From assembly GCF_020782875.1 (NCBI RefSeq), contig NZ_JAJGBN010000003.1:372001-436000 (forward strand): 64,000 bases of DNA, given 5' to 3'. The position numbers and the translations under genes are program-made. The notes beneath the pieces were generated by a model, which saw only the letters and a list, made by a program, of their open reading frames with translations, had not been told where the DNA came from and made no database searches. Below, in pieces: positions 54,188 to 63,384 of this stretch; within the stretch, counting starts at the first letter, position 1; every line of letters begins with the position of its first letter. Source of the stretch: Allomuricauda sp. M10. Lineage in GTDB: Bacteria > Bacteroidota > Bacteroidia > Flavobacteriales > Flavobacteriaceae.

Positions 54188-55924
54188 ATGAACCTATCCT
54201 TTGAAGAACAGTTACAGCATGCCAATGTGCTTTTGCAGGAAAATGATCTGGAGAAGTCCATTGAAATTTATTTGGAAGCACTTCAGCTGGCCCGAAACGA
54301 CCAGGAAAGACTCCATTTATATAGTGTTTTGGGCAAATTGTACCAAAAAATGAAGAATCCCAAAGAAGCATTGACGGCTTTTGAAAAGGCCTTGTCATTT
54401 TGCAATGAGGAGATTTGTAATCTGGTGGAGAAAGCATTGTTGCTGAACAATTTGGCGGCCATTTATGTGGATTGGGACAGGGCAAAGGCCATCGAGAATT
54501 ATAAAGCAGCATCTGAAATATTTTCATACCAAATGGAAGAGGGAAAAGTGGAGTTCATGCCACATTTTGCCAACACCCAATTGGCGCTTGCAGAGGTCTA
54601 CAACAAAAAGAATGATTATTATTTTGCCAAAAAGCATTACAAGGAAGCTATTAAATATTACGAACATTTGGCCGAAAGTACGTATCAAGGGTTACGTGCC
54701 AGTGCACATTATCAACTGGGAAATATTTATACGGAGGAATTCTATGAGTTCGATGCCAAAATGCAATATCTGAAAGCCCTTTCCCTATATGAAGATTTGG
54801 TCAAAGGCGGTGAAAATGCAGTTAGACCACATTTGGCTGCAGTGCTCAATAATTTAGGAGTTACGTTCAATGCGATGGGCGAACCGGAAAAGGCTTTGGA
54901 ATATTATGACAAAGCTTTGGCGGAATATGAGATTTTAACGAAGGAGGCCTTTGACGTCTTTCAACCTTATGTGGCGGCCAGCTGTAACAGTATGGGTATC
55001 GTTCATTCCGAATTGAAGCAACTAGACGGGGCAATAAATTTTGTTTCAAAAGCGGTTGAAATATATAATGATTTAGCTGATAAACGTCCCCAAGAATTTA
55101 CACATTACCTGGCCACTGGACTGCATAACTTGGGATTGTTCCATTTTGAATTGAAACACAGGCACAAGGCAGCAGAGTATTTTCATCAAGCCTTGGAATT
55201 ACGAAAAAGATTGGCTGCTGAACAACCAGAAAATTTTGATCCGGATTATTGTGCCACAGCTTTGAACCTTGTGGAACTGTACCAAGCCGAATTGGAGGAA
55301 AAGGTTGATTTTATTTATCGGGAAAAAGCCCTTTCCCTGCTTACTGATGTGGAAAAAAGGTTGAGCCAATATGAAGACCACAGACCGGTGATCAAAAACA
55401 TGAAGGGTGATTGTACATTTTATACAGCCTATTTCAATGCAGTGGACGAGGAACAGTTGGACTTGAATCTGGTTTATTCAATAATCAAAAGCCTAAACGA
55501 AGAAATTGATAGTACCATAGATCCTATGGAGAAGTTGGTGTATCAAAAAGAAATTAAGTCGCTCCTCAACTCAAAATCAGAACAATACACACAAAATAGT
55601 AGATTACAAATGGAACTGGCCATTGCCTGTTCCAATTTGGGATGGCTGTATTTGAGGACAAAGCAGTATGATCAATCTATGGAGGTTTTACAAGATGCTC
55701 CCCAACTTCCAAATCCGCTGTGGTCCTTAAAATGTAATCTGGCCCATACCTATCTTTTAAAAGATGAATGGGAAAAAGCGCAAACCCTTTATGCTGAATT
55801 AAGAAATCGGGTTAATGGTGAGGGAAAATCTTTCCAGGAAATTATCTTGAACGACCTGAATGTTTTGGAAAGTGATGGTATTGATCACCCAAATTTTATT
55901 CAGATAAAATCCCTGTTCACCTAA
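54188..55924 (+). CDS. TPR-repeat protein at the end of the hyp operon
   Basis: The product is 578 aa from the ATG at 54188; an upstream ATG at 54155 overlaps the Aat-like gene. It has at least ten TPR helices (e.g. EKALEYYDKALAEYEIL, HKAAEYFHQALELRKRLA), with a signal peptide absent. TPR arrays bind other proteins; the partner is unknown. Its place behind hypABC and the Aat-like gene suggests a scaffold or chaperone for hydrogenase assembly, which is an inference. Confidence 0.8.
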   Translation: MNLSFEEQLQHANVLLQENDLEKSIEIYLEALQLARNDQERLHLYSVLGKLYQKMKNPKEALTAFEKALSFCNEEICNLVEKALLLNNLAAIYVDWDRAKAIENYKAASEIFSYQMEEGKVEFMPHFANTQLALAEVYNKKNDYYFAKKHYKEAIKYYEHLAESTYQGLRASAHYQLGNIYTEEFYEFDAKMQYLKALSLYEDLVKGGENAVRPHLAAVLNNLGVTFNAMGEPEKALEYYDKALAEYEILTKEAFDVFQPYVAASCNSMGIVHSELKQLDGAINFVSKAVEIYNDLADKRPQEFTHYLATGLHNLGLFHFELKHRHKAAEYFHQALELRKRLAAEQPENFDPDYCATALNLVELYQAELEEKVDFIYREKALSLLTDVEKRLSQYEDHRPVIKNMKGDCTFYTAYFNAVDEEQLDLNLVYSIIKSLNEEIDSTIDPMEKLVYQKEIKSLLNSKSEQYTQNSRLQMELAIACSNLGWLYLRTKQYDQSMEVLQDAPQLPNPLWSLKCNLAHTYLLKDEWEKAQTLYAELRNRVNGEGKSFQEIILNDLNVLESDGIDHPNFIQIKSLFT

Positions 55925-55936
55925 AAACAATTTATC

Positions 55937-55998
55937 AAAAAAAGGAACCGACCAAGAAGTGTTTTCCAATTCGGAAAGATCACTTTTTGACCGGTTCC
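55937..55998 (-). terminator. Terminator of the SQR-DsrC-DsrE operon
   Basis: GGAACCG (55944-55950) pairs with CGGTTCC (55992-55998), with an inner AAGTG/CACTT stem. On minus it is followed by seven T. It ends the minus-strand DsrE gene. Confidence 0.7.
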
Positions 55999-56034
55999 CA
56001 TTACATATGAAAAAGGTATCGTTTTCTCTATTGA

Positions 56035-56511
56035 TCAGATGAACAACAATTGTGTTCCCTCTTGATCGGCCCTACTGTAGAAATCGCCGATGGTAAGGAT
56101 GCCATCCAGTTCATCAATGAGGTCTTCTTTTTCCAAGTGGAACATGTCCACTGCCAATTTACAGGCCCAAAGCTTGCATCCGGAATCGGAGAGGATTTCC
56201 AAGAACTCACCTACGGGGGGCATGTCCAATTTTTCCATTTCTTTCTTCATCATGTTGGATGCGAAAGCTTCTACTCCAGGTAATCCACCTAACATGGTGG
56301 GCATGTGCATGGCAGGGTTTCCTACCGTTGCCACGTGGAGGTGCTCCAATTTTTTCTTTTGAATGGCTTCCAATCCAAAGAAGGTGAAAAATATTTCTGA
56401 TTCAATGCCTTCCATTCTTGCTCCGTTGGCCATAACAAATGCCGCATAGACATTTTCCAAAGTAGCTTTGGAGAGGATAAAGAGCATTTTTTTGACTTTT
56501 GTTTGACTCAT
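56035..56511 (-). CDS. DsrE/DsrF/DrsH-like sulfur-carrier protein
   Basis: The product is 158 aa from the ATG at 56511 (MSQTKVKKMLFILSK); a longer frame exists but overlaps the next promoter region. It has a DsrE-like Rossmann fold (ATLENVYAAFVMANGA) and a Cys pair-bearing segment CKLWACKLAVDMF. Such proteins relay sulfane sulfur. It is the third gene of the operon. Confidence 0.83.
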   Translation of the reverse strand: MSQTKVKKMLFILSKATLENVYAAFVMANGARMEGIESEIFFTFFGLEAIQKKKLEHLHVATVGNPAMHMPTMLGGLPGVEAFASNMMKKEMEKLDMPPVGEFLEILSDSGCKLWACKLAVDMFHLEKEDLIDELDGILTIGDFYSRADQEGTQLLFI

Positions 56512-56542
56512 GACCTTACATTTTAGGGTTCGTTCAACTTGG

Positions 56543-56851
56543 TTAAATACAGCTTTTTGGTTTTGGAACACCAGCGATCATAGTGGCTTTTTTCAATGGG
56601 CCGCCTGGGAACAGATCGTAAAATGCCTTAATATCTATTACACCACTTTTTTTGATGCCCCTGATGGACAAAGGTTCTTCTTCTTTGAACTTTTGTTGGA
56701 TGTAGTCTATGATGGCCCAGTGTTTATCGGTCATTTCAATGCCTTGTTCTTTGGCTATCTCTGTGCCAATTTCTTTGTTCCATTGGGAAAAATCGGTTAG
56801 ATATCCTTCTGGGTCCACGGAAATTGTTGCATGTGCTAATGTCTTGTCCAT
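56543..56851 (-). CDS. DsrC/TusE-family protein with a single conserved cysteine
   Basis: The product is 102 aa, ending in AGVPKPKSCI with the penultimate Cys101, which carries persulfide. The second DsrC cysteine (eleven residues earlier) is Thr90, so the trisulfide chemistry of true DsrC is not possible; the protein is TusE-like. It lies between the flavoprotein and DsrE-like genes. Confidence 0.85.
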   Translation of the reverse strand: MDKTLAHATISVDPEGYLTDFSQWNKEIGTEIAKEQGIEMTDKHWAIIDYIQQKFKEEEPLSIRGIKKSGVIDIKAFYDLFPGGPLKKATMIAGVPKPKSCI

Positions 56852-56870
56852 TTTGATAGATTTTTATGGT

Positions 56871-58121
56871 TTATATGCTTTTTGATTCTTCAAATTTTTT
56901 GCCTTTTTCACTCATGGTTGCCGATACGAAGGGGATATGGATTCCCTTGATCAGCATGTTCCAGTAGATCCACCTGAAGGCCAATTTGCCCATGTGGTTC
57001 ATTCTACTTTCCTTAAGTAAGTTCAAAGGACCTACTCCGGGGAAGGGGAAGGTTCCTTCAACAGGTTCATGGGTGTAGTTGAAATCAATCAACAACGCTT
57101 TGCCATCACCAGTTTCAATAAAACAGTTGGCGTGACCATCGAACTCTTCTTTTAAAGGTTCCCCGTTGATGTACCTCATGATGTTCTCTGTCAAGATCTC
57201 TGCCTCAAAGTGGGCCACGGAACCCGCTTTGGATGCTGGTAGGTTGGTGGCATCGCCCAAGGCAAAAATGTTTTCATAATCCTCGGTCTGCAAGGTGGCC
57301 TTGTTGGTAGGTACATAGTTAAGGTCGTCTCCCATACCGGAGCGTGCGATCAACGCATCCCCCATGTTGGTGGGAACAGTTACCAGAATGTCATAAGGAA
57401 CTTCAGTATCAGCATAGTCGATGATCTTGTTGTTCTCATAATCCACCCGTTCTATGTTAAAGTCGGTAACCTCAGTAATGTTCTTATCGGTCAACAAGTG
57501 GTGAAGGGCGGCAGTGGCTTTGGGCTTGGTAAAAGCACCTCCCAAAGGGGTCACAAAAGTGATGTCCACTTTGTCGCGCATGCCTTTGTTTTTGAAATAG
57601 GAATCGGCCAAGAAGGCAAATTCCAATGGGGCAACGGGACATTTGATTGGCATTTCGGTGATATGGACCACCAATTTTCCACCTTCCCACTCCCTGAATT
57701 TATCACGTAGGGCCTTTGCACCTTCATAGGTGTAGAAATCAAAGACGCTCTTGTGCCATTCGGGACCTTTCATGCCCTCGACTTCTTCGGGGGCAATTTT
57801 GGTACCGGTGGCAATGATCAAAATATCATATGGGAGTTCATCGCCTTTTTCCAACAAGACTTTGTTTTCTTGGGGCTTGATCAATTCAATCTTCTCTTGA
57901 ATATAATCAACACCTTTGGGAATAAACTTGGAACCTTTCTTTTTTACTTGGTCCGTAGTGTATATATCAAAGGGCAAAAACAAGAACCCTGGTTGATAGT
58001 AGTGAGTCTTGTACTGGTCTACAATTGTAATTTTCCATTCGTTATGGGGAAGCTTGTGTACCAGATGGTTTGCCATCATGGTTCCTGCTGTTCCCGCACC
58101 CAATATGACCAAATTTTTCAT
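56871..58121 (-). CDS. Sulfide:quinone oxidoreductase-like FAD protein
   Basis: The product is 416 aa from the ATG at 58121 (MKNLVILGAGTAGTMMANHL); a longer frame adds residues of poor composition. FAD and NAD-like Rossmann motifs GAGTAGT and the ATG-type loop LIIATGTKIAPEE are seen. Cysteines in PIKCPVAPLEF and GHANCFIE may form the redox pair of sulfide:quinone reductases. It is the first gene of the operon, downstream of a Crp/Fnr-type dyad. Confidence 0.85.
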   Translation of the reverse strand: MKNLVILGAGTAGTMMANHLVHKLPHNEWKITIVDQYKTHYYQPGFLFLPFDIYTTDQVKKKGSKFIPKGVDYIQEKIELIKPQENKVLLEKGDELPYDILIIATGTKIAPEEVEGMKGPEWHKSVFDFYTYEGAKALRDKFREWEGGKLVVHITEMPIKCPVAPLEFAFLADSYFKNKGMRDKVDITFVTPLGGAFTKPKATAALHHLLTDKNITEVTDFNIERVDYENNKIIDYADTEVPYDILVTVPTNMGDALIARSGMGDDLNYVPTNKATLQTEDYENIFALGDATNLPASKAGSVAHFEAEILTENIMRYINGEPLKEEFDGHANCFIETGDGKALLIDFNYTHEPVEGTFPFPGVGPLNLLKESRMNHMGKLAFRWIYWNMLIKGIHIPFVSATMSEKGKKFEESKSI

Positions 58122-58210
58122 GATTTCTAGATTGTGTGATTTACTGATGTAAAAGTACTTAAAGCCCCTGCGAGCAATTATGACAATTATCAGTTTTTGG
58201 CCTAAAGTTG

Positions 58211-58226
58211 TGTAACTTAGGTTACA
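58211..58226 (-). promoter_or_regulatory. Crp/Fnr-type dyad upstream of the SQR-like operon
   Basis: TGTAAC-TTAG-GTTACA (58211-58226) has perfect 6-bp arms and fits TGTnA-N6-TnACA. It lies about 90 bases upstream of the flavoprotein start codon. A Crp/Fnr-family regulator sensing oxygen, redox or nitric oxide is a likely binder. Confidence 0.55.
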
Positions 58227-58412
58227 TAAGACATTATTAATCAATAAGATATGATTTGGTTTTAAGCAATTTACAAGGAATTGGAGGTCCTCCGAAAGGA
58301 TAATGCAAGTGGAAAGAATTTGTACCCTAAATAGTTTTTTTCAATAAAATTGAAAGGAAAGTATCTCTCCTAGGACTAAATTTTCCATATCACCTCATTT
58401 AATGTTGAAATA

Positions 58413-58865
58413 ATGGGAAAAAGAAAACTGATTTTAGGACTTTTCATGTTGATGGGAGCACTAACCTTTTCACAAAGTATAGACTACAATACCAAAAAAG
58501 GATATGCAGCCAATGGGTACGACGTGGTTTCCTATTTTGATGGAAAGGCCATAGAAGGCTTAAAAGAATTTACTGCCGCCTATGATGGGGTGAACTACAA
58601 ATTTGCAAATGCATCCCATTTAGAAAAATTCAAAGCGGATCCCAAGGCTTTCCTTCCCGAGTATGGTGGATATTGTGCCTATGCGGTTGCTGTTTCGGGT
58701 AAAAAGGTAAGTGTGAACCCGAAAACCTTTGAAATTCGGGATGGCAAGTTGTACCTGTTCTACAATTCAGGAAGTACGAACACCTTGGCACTTTGGCTCA
58801 AAGAGTCGCCGGAAAACCTTCAAAATAAAGCCGATACCAATTGGCAAAAAATAAAGAATAACTAA
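58413..58865 (+). CDS. Secreted YHS-domain protein
   Basis: The product is 150 aa with a signal peptide (ends MGALTFSQ). The YHS block (KGYAANGYDVVSYF, then NASHLEKFKADPKAFLPEYG) is a metal-binding module common in metal transport and redox proteins. Probably periplasmic; the function is unknown. A small membrane ORF follows after 6 bases. Confidence 0.88.
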   Translation: MGKRKLILGLFMLMGALTFSQSIDYNTKKGYAANGYDVVSYFDGKAIEGLKEFTAAYDGVNYKFANASHLEKFKADPKAFLPEYGGYCAYAVAVSGKKVSVNPKTFEIRDGKLYLFYNSGSTNTLALWLKESPENLQNKADTNWQKIKNN

Positions 58866-58871
58866 TTTTTG

Positions 58872-59000
58872 ATGGAACGACCCACTAAAAAGCTTGGGGT
58901 ATTCAAGACAGTAAATGTGGAGTTGGCAACCTTATACCTTGGATTTTCTTTCTATCTTATGTTCCAATTCATCAAAAAACTAAATTCAATCAAACTCTAA
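58872..59000 (+). CDS. Putative 42-aa membrane protein
   Basis: The 42-residue reading frame MERPTKKLGVFKTVNVELAT continues with a hydrophobic, aromatic stretch (LYLGFSFYLMF) and a basic tail. Its stop shares one base with the ATG of the DinB-like gene (TAATG), a translational coupling that supports it as real. The membrane segment is short. No family recognised. Confidence 0.5.
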   Translation: MERPTKKLGVFKTVNVELATLYLGFSFYLMFQFIKKLNSIKL

Positions 59001-59491
59001 TGACCCTATTCAAATCTTCTTTGGATACCCTTGAACAATTCAAGCAGGTACTGTTGGGATTGCCCAAGGATTGTTACGCTCAGTCGTGCAACGTACTTTC
59101 CAATTCCAGTATTGGGCAACACACCCGTCATATCATTGAACTGTACCTCTGTTTGTTGCAAGGTTATGATACCGCCGATGTGTCATACGACCGCAGAAAG
59201 CGTGACCTTCAAATTGAACAGGACCTTTCTTTTGCCATCCAACAACTGGAATTTATTCAAGCACAATTGGATCGCCCGAACAAATCCATTAAGATCAGTT
59301 ATGAATTGGCCGGTTGCGAAACCTGTTTGGATTCCAATTATTTTAGGGAAGTCATGTACAATCTGGAGCATACCATTCATCATCAGGCTTTGATCAAAGT
59401 GGGTATTGAGCATTTTACTAGTTTGCAACTCCCGGAATCCTTCGGTGTGGCACCTTCTACCATGCAATACAGGGAAACATGTGCACAGTAA
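59000..59491 (+). CDS. DinB-like metal-binding helical protein
   Basis: The product is 163 aa, a helical bundle with His residues in the DinB places (SIGQHTRHIIELYL and LEHTIHHQALIKVG), which bind a divalent metal. DinB-superfamily proteins are often thiol-dependent transferases. It overlaps the next gene by 13 bases and the small ORF by one. Confidence 0.82.
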   Translation: MTLFKSSLDTLEQFKQVLLGLPKDCYAQSCNVLSNSSIGQHTRHIIELYLCLLQGYDTADVSYDRRKRDLQIEQDLSFAIQQLEFIQAQLDRPNKSIKISYELAGCETCLDSNYFREVMYNLEHTIHHQALIKVGIEHFTSLQLPESFGVAPSTMQYRETCAQ

Positions 59492-60195
59492 GTTTCATAT
59501 CAAAGGGAAATACCTATTACATTACTTCCAATAGGGATGAACATGTTTCCAGACCAATTTCACATGTTCCCAAGGAAGAGACCATTGGTTCATTGAAACA
59601 GTTGTTTCCCAAAGATCCCAAAGCTGGTGGAACTTGGTTTACCGTGAATGAATTTGGAGCTGTGGGAGTATTATTGAATGGTGCCTTTGTGCGACATACC
59701 CCGCAAGGAAATTATGCGAGGAGTAGGGGATTGATACTTTTGGAGGTGCTTGCTTCCAAAAACCCTGTTGTGGTGTTGGAACAAATAGATCTATATCAAA
59801 TCGAACCCTTTACCTTAGTGTTGTTCACTTCTCAATTGTTGGAATTTCGTTGGGATGGAACACAAAAATATTTTAGGCCTTTGGATAAGGCGCAAAACCA
59901 CATTTGGTCCTCCGCCACACTTTATCAACATGAAGTGATGGAACATAGAGCGAAGTTATTTTCCCAATTTGTAGAGGGAAATGACCAAATCAGTGCCAAG
60001 GACGTGATGGCTTTTCATTCCAACAACCATAATGATTATGAGAACGGATTTGTAATCGACCGCGAAACCGGATTGAAGACCTTTAGCGTTACCCAAGTGG
60101 TGTTGCATGAGGACGAAATTCTGATGCGGCATGCCGATTTGCTCAACGATAGCATTTATGAGGTTCCGTTTTCCTCCCGTCAATTATTGGTATAA
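59479..60195 (+). CDS. NRDE/TANGO2-family protein
   Basis: The product is 238 aa with the invariant MCTVSFI start and the SNRDE motif (YYITSNRDEHVSRP), which define the NRDE (TANGO2) family, linked to heme trafficking. The Cys2 may be catalytic as in Ntn-type hydrolases. It overlaps the DinB-like gene by 13 bases. Confidence 0.88.
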   Translation: MCTVSFISKGNTYYITSNRDEHVSRPISHVPKEETIGSLKQLFPKDPKAGGTWFTVNEFGAVGVLLNGAFVRHTPQGNYARSRGLILLEVLASKNPVVVLEQIDLYQIEPFTLVLFTSQLLEFRWDGTQKYFRPLDKAQNHIWSSATLYQHEVMEHRAKLFSQFVEGNDQISAKDVMAFHSNNHNDYENGFVIDRETGLKTFSVTQVVLHEDEILMRHADLLNDSIYEVPFSSRQLLV

Positions 60196-60200
60196 AAACG

Positions 60201-61250
60201 ATGGATTCCCTCAAACTTACCTGGCACAGGATTACCCATTGGGAGTATTGGCCCTTTTGGCTCGTATACTATCCTATGTTCCCGGTTTGGTTGTACTATT
60301 CCTTTAAGGCTAGATCTATTTTCTTTTTCAATGCGGCCAATCCAACTATGAAAAATGGCGGCATGGCCATGGAATCCAAAATGGTGATCTATAATATGAT
60401 CCCACAGCAATACATCCCAAAGACGGTTTATGTTCCAAAGGAACAATCTCCAGAATTGGCTTTGGGAAAGGTATTGTCCTCGGATATTGGTTTTCCCTTT
60501 ATAGCCAAACCCGATATGGGCATGAAGGCATTTGGGGTGGAGAAAATTCACAATAAGGACGAATTCAAGAGCTATGTGTCATGGAGTCCATCCAATTTTT
60601 TGGTGCAGGAGCTTATTCCCTACCAGAAAGAGGTAGGTATTTTTTATATCCGCAAACCAGGGGAGGAACAAGGTACCATTACGGGAATCGTTTCGAAGGA
60701 ATTCTTGTCTGTTAAAGGCGATGGTAAAAGCACCTTGTTGCAACTCATCAAGAAAAATCCAAGGAGCCACTTACAGTTAAAACCCCTCCGGAAGAAATTC
60801 GGTGAGCGACTGAACGAGGTGCTTTCTGAAGGGGAGGATTTGATCTTGGTACCTTACGGCAGCCATACGCGGGGTGCCAAATTTGTGGATATCAGTCATC
60901 GCATCAATGAAGACTTAACACGGACAATACATGCCATCTGCGGGCAAATGGAGGATTTTCATTATGGTCGATTGGATGTGCTATACAATACTTTTGAGGA
61001 GCTGTGCGAAGGGAAAAATTTTAAGGTGATTGAGATTAACGGAACAGGAGGGGAGGCCACCCATATTTATGATCCCAAACACTCCATTTTCTGGGCCTGG
61101 AAAGAAGTGGCCAGGCACTGGGGTTTACTGAACGAGATCAGTATTTTGAACCATCAAAAGGGACATTCTTACCTAAGTTTTAAGGATGGTAGGGCCATGC
61201 TCAAACAAAACGGGCAGAACCAAGCTCGTATACGCATGAGTTTCCACTAG
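60201..61250 (+). CDS. ATP-grasp family protein
   Basis: The product is 349 aa. It has ATP-grasp features: FPFIAKPDMGMKAFGV, FLVQELIPYQKEVGIFY, and the magnesium site FKVIEINGTGGEATHIYD. The N-terminus has a hydrophobic stretch (YWPFWLVYYPMFPVWLYYSF). It resembles D-alanine:D-alanine-ligase-like proteins of unknown substrate. It ends on a shared CTAG with the opposite gene. Confidence 0.83.
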   Translation: MDSLKLTWHRITHWEYWPFWLVYYPMFPVWLYYSFKARSIFFFNAANPTMKNGGMAMESKMVIYNMIPQQYIPKTVYVPKEQSPELALGKVLSSDIGFPFIAKPDMGMKAFGVEKIHNKDEFKSYVSWSPSNFLVQELIPYQKEVGIFYIRKPGEEQGTITGIVSKEFLSVKGDGKSTLLQLIKKNPRSHLQLKPLRKKFGERLNEVLSEGEDLILVPYGSHTRGAKFVDISHRINEDLTRTIHAICGQMEDFHYGRLDVLYNTFEELCEGKNFKVIEINGTGGEATHIYDPKHSIFWAWKEVARHWGLLNEISILNHQKGHSYLSFKDGRAMLKQNGQNQARIRMSFH

Positions 61251-62809
61251 TTTTCCATCAAACCCAACAACTGTTCTTCCGCACCTTGTCCGGGTCTATC
61301 GGCATATCTATTTACCAACTTCCCTTCTGGATTATAGATCAAATAATGGGGTATAGTCTCAATTCCAAGCTCTTCGATGACCTTTGATACATTGCCATTT
61401 TCAATAAAATAATTTTGGCTATCTATGATTCCGTCCTTCTCCATGGCTTTTCCCCAAAGTTCTTTTTTGTCGTAGGAACTGATGTAAATGAACTCTACAT
61501 TCTTATTTGCCAAACGCTTTTTCATGGTTATGGAGGCTGGCATGTTTTCCCTACAAGGTCGGCACCAACTAGCCCAAAAATCAATATAGAGCCATTTGCC
61601 AAGATTCTTTTTCAGCATGTTTGAATAGGTGGTGGTATCACTTTGGATATTGGTTAGGATCAAGGTGTTCGATTTGCTGAAATCCAGTTTGTATTTTTTC
61701 TGGAAGGCATTCAATTTTTCTGGATTGGTGGTGTTTTGTTGGAGCTTTTTAAAATAATTTTCCTTGTCCTTTACTTTGAAATTTTGTCCAATTCCCTCAT
61801 AAGTTTTGAACAACAAATGGTTTTTTGCGGTTTGGTTCAGGCGATTATCGGCCAAGATAGAATCGAAACGGATGCGTGAATCGATATAGGAACCTCCCGA
61901 CCCGCCATGATTTTCCGTAATCAAGTTGAGATCATACTTAGTGATTTGGTCCAAATAATCTCGGAAAAATGAAAAGGTCATGAGGGAATCTGTTTTGTAC
62001 AGATCAAAGGAAACTGGTGGTTCCATCTGGTCATCACCAAGCAAGGATTGATTTACTTTTAACCAATCGGCAATCGGTTTCATGGTTTTATGGGTCTCCA
62101 TCAACATGTCCAATGCATCTTTTCGATATTTATAGTGCTCATCTGACAAAATATTGGATTGATAAAGGGAATCCAAATAAGCCATTTCCCTATCAAAATC
62201 AATTTTTGCCAATTGATAATAATGAACCGAACGTTCATCGAAACTTGCAATACCATCATCATGGGCAAGCATATTCCCTAATAAAATGAGGCTGTGACTG
62301 GTGTATTTGTTGTCAAAGAGTTCAGCTAGTCGATGTTTGTTATAGTTTAATTCCCAATCATTTACGGTTCTGTTCGTAATCTTTGCTTCAGGGATAAGAT
62401 GGTTATAGGTAAACAGTACAGTATCTCCTTTTTTTACCAAAAAGGTTTCTTTGATGGAAGTGAAAAAGTTTTGGGTAGCTAACTCCAAAAACTCTGAGTA
62501 TGTTTCAACGATCAAAGTGTCATTGGTGTTCGGTTTGGGAATCCAAAGTTTTTCATTGTTCATGTGATCTAAATAGGAAAAACCCCTATTCGGGTGGATG
62601 GCTCTGGGTCCGGAGCTGTCCTTTACCGATTTTCCAACACTATCCTGGGCCATGAGATGCACATATTCGGCAGGGGCATCAATGGATATCAGAACCACTT
62701 GGTTGGGTTTGATGAGCGGCGTATCCAATATAGGTAGCTCCTTTTTGCAGGAAGATAAAAAGACCGTTATAGTAAAAACGATAATGGAGAAAAAACTCTT
62801 GTTAAACAT
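61247..62809 (-). CDS. TlpA-type thiol-disulfide oxidoreductase lipoprotein
   Basis: The product is 520 aa. The signal ends with the lipobox VFLSSCKKE. A long helical middle has no recognised motif. The C-terminal thioredoxin-like domain has WASWCRPCREN (CxxC). It is a probable periplasmic membrane-bound disulfide reductase. It shares its stop region CTAG with the ATP-grasp gene. Confidence 0.88.
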   Translation of the reverse strand: MFNKSFFSIIVFTITVFLSSCKKELPILDTPLIKPNQVVLISIDAPAEYVHLMAQDSVGKSVKDSSGPRAIHPNRGFSYLDHMNNEKLWIPKPNTNDTLIVETYSEFLELATQNFFTSIKETFLVKKGDTVLFTYNHLIPEAKITNRTVNDWELNYNKHRLAELFDNKYTSHSLILLGNMLAHDDGIASFDERSVHYYQLAKIDFDREMAYLDSLYQSNILSDEHYKYRKDALDMLMETHKTMKPIADWLKVNQSLLGDDQMEPPVSFDLYKTDSLMTFSFFRDYLDQITKYDLNLITENHGGSGGSYIDSRIRFDSILADNRLNQTAKNHLLFKTYEGIGQNFKVKDKENYFKKLQQNTTNPEKLNAFQKKYKLDFSKSNTLILTNIQSDTTTYSNMLKKNLGKWLYIDFWASWCRPCRENMPASITMKKRLANKNVEFIYISSYDKKELWGKAMEKDGIIDSQNYFIENGNVSKVIEELGIETIPHYLIYNPEGKLVNRYADRPGQGAEEQLLGLMEN

Positions 62810-62867
62810 TGAAAATGAGAGGTTTCCTTAAAAATAGGAATATTTGGAGGAAAAAAGATTGAAGTGA

Positions 62868-63341
62868 TCAAAGGATTTCCTTAATGTAGTCTTTCATAGA
62901 CTCCGGGGTGCTGACGGGCGCAAAGCGTTTTACCGGAGTTCCCTGTTTATCCACCACAAATTTGGTGAAGTTCCATTTAATGGCACTGCCCAACAATCCC
63001 TTTAGTTCAGATTTAAGGTACTTAAAAATGGGATGGGTGTTTTTGCCATTCACTTCGATTTTGGCAAACATAGGGAAGCTCACACCGTAATTCAATTGGC
63101 AAAATTCTTCGATTTCGTCCGCAGTTCCTGGTTCTTGATTCCCGAACTGGTTGCAAGGAAACCCCAAGATAACCAACCCTTGATCTTTGTAGGTTTCGTA
63201 CAGTTTTTCCAATCCTTCATATTGTGGGGTCAGCCCACACTTACTGGCCGTATTCACCACAATTACGGTTTTACCCTTGTAGGTTGACATGGATTTCAAG
63301 GTGCCATCCAAACGTTCTGCTTCAAAGTCGTAAAAGGTCAT
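62868..63341 (-). CDS. Glutathione peroxidase family protein
   Basis: The product is 157 aa with the catalytic Cys in [15 protein letters not shown], Gln in [11 protein letters not shown], and Trp-Asn in [11 protein letters not shown]. These enzymes are usually thioredoxin-dependent in bacteria, since glutathione is absent from most Bacteroidota. It has no signal peptide. Confidence 0.92.
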   Translation of the reverse strand: MTFYDFEAERLDGTLKSMSTYKGKTVIVVNTASKCGLTPQYEGLEKLYETYKDQGLVILGFPCNQFGNQEPGTADEIEEFCQLNYGVSFPMFAKIEVNGKNTHPIFKYLKSELKGLLGSAIKWNFTKFVVDKQGTPVKRFAPVSTPESMKDYIKEIL

Positions 63342-63384
63342 GGTTCAAGAATTTAGCTTCCTAAAGTTAAGCATTCTTTTACGC

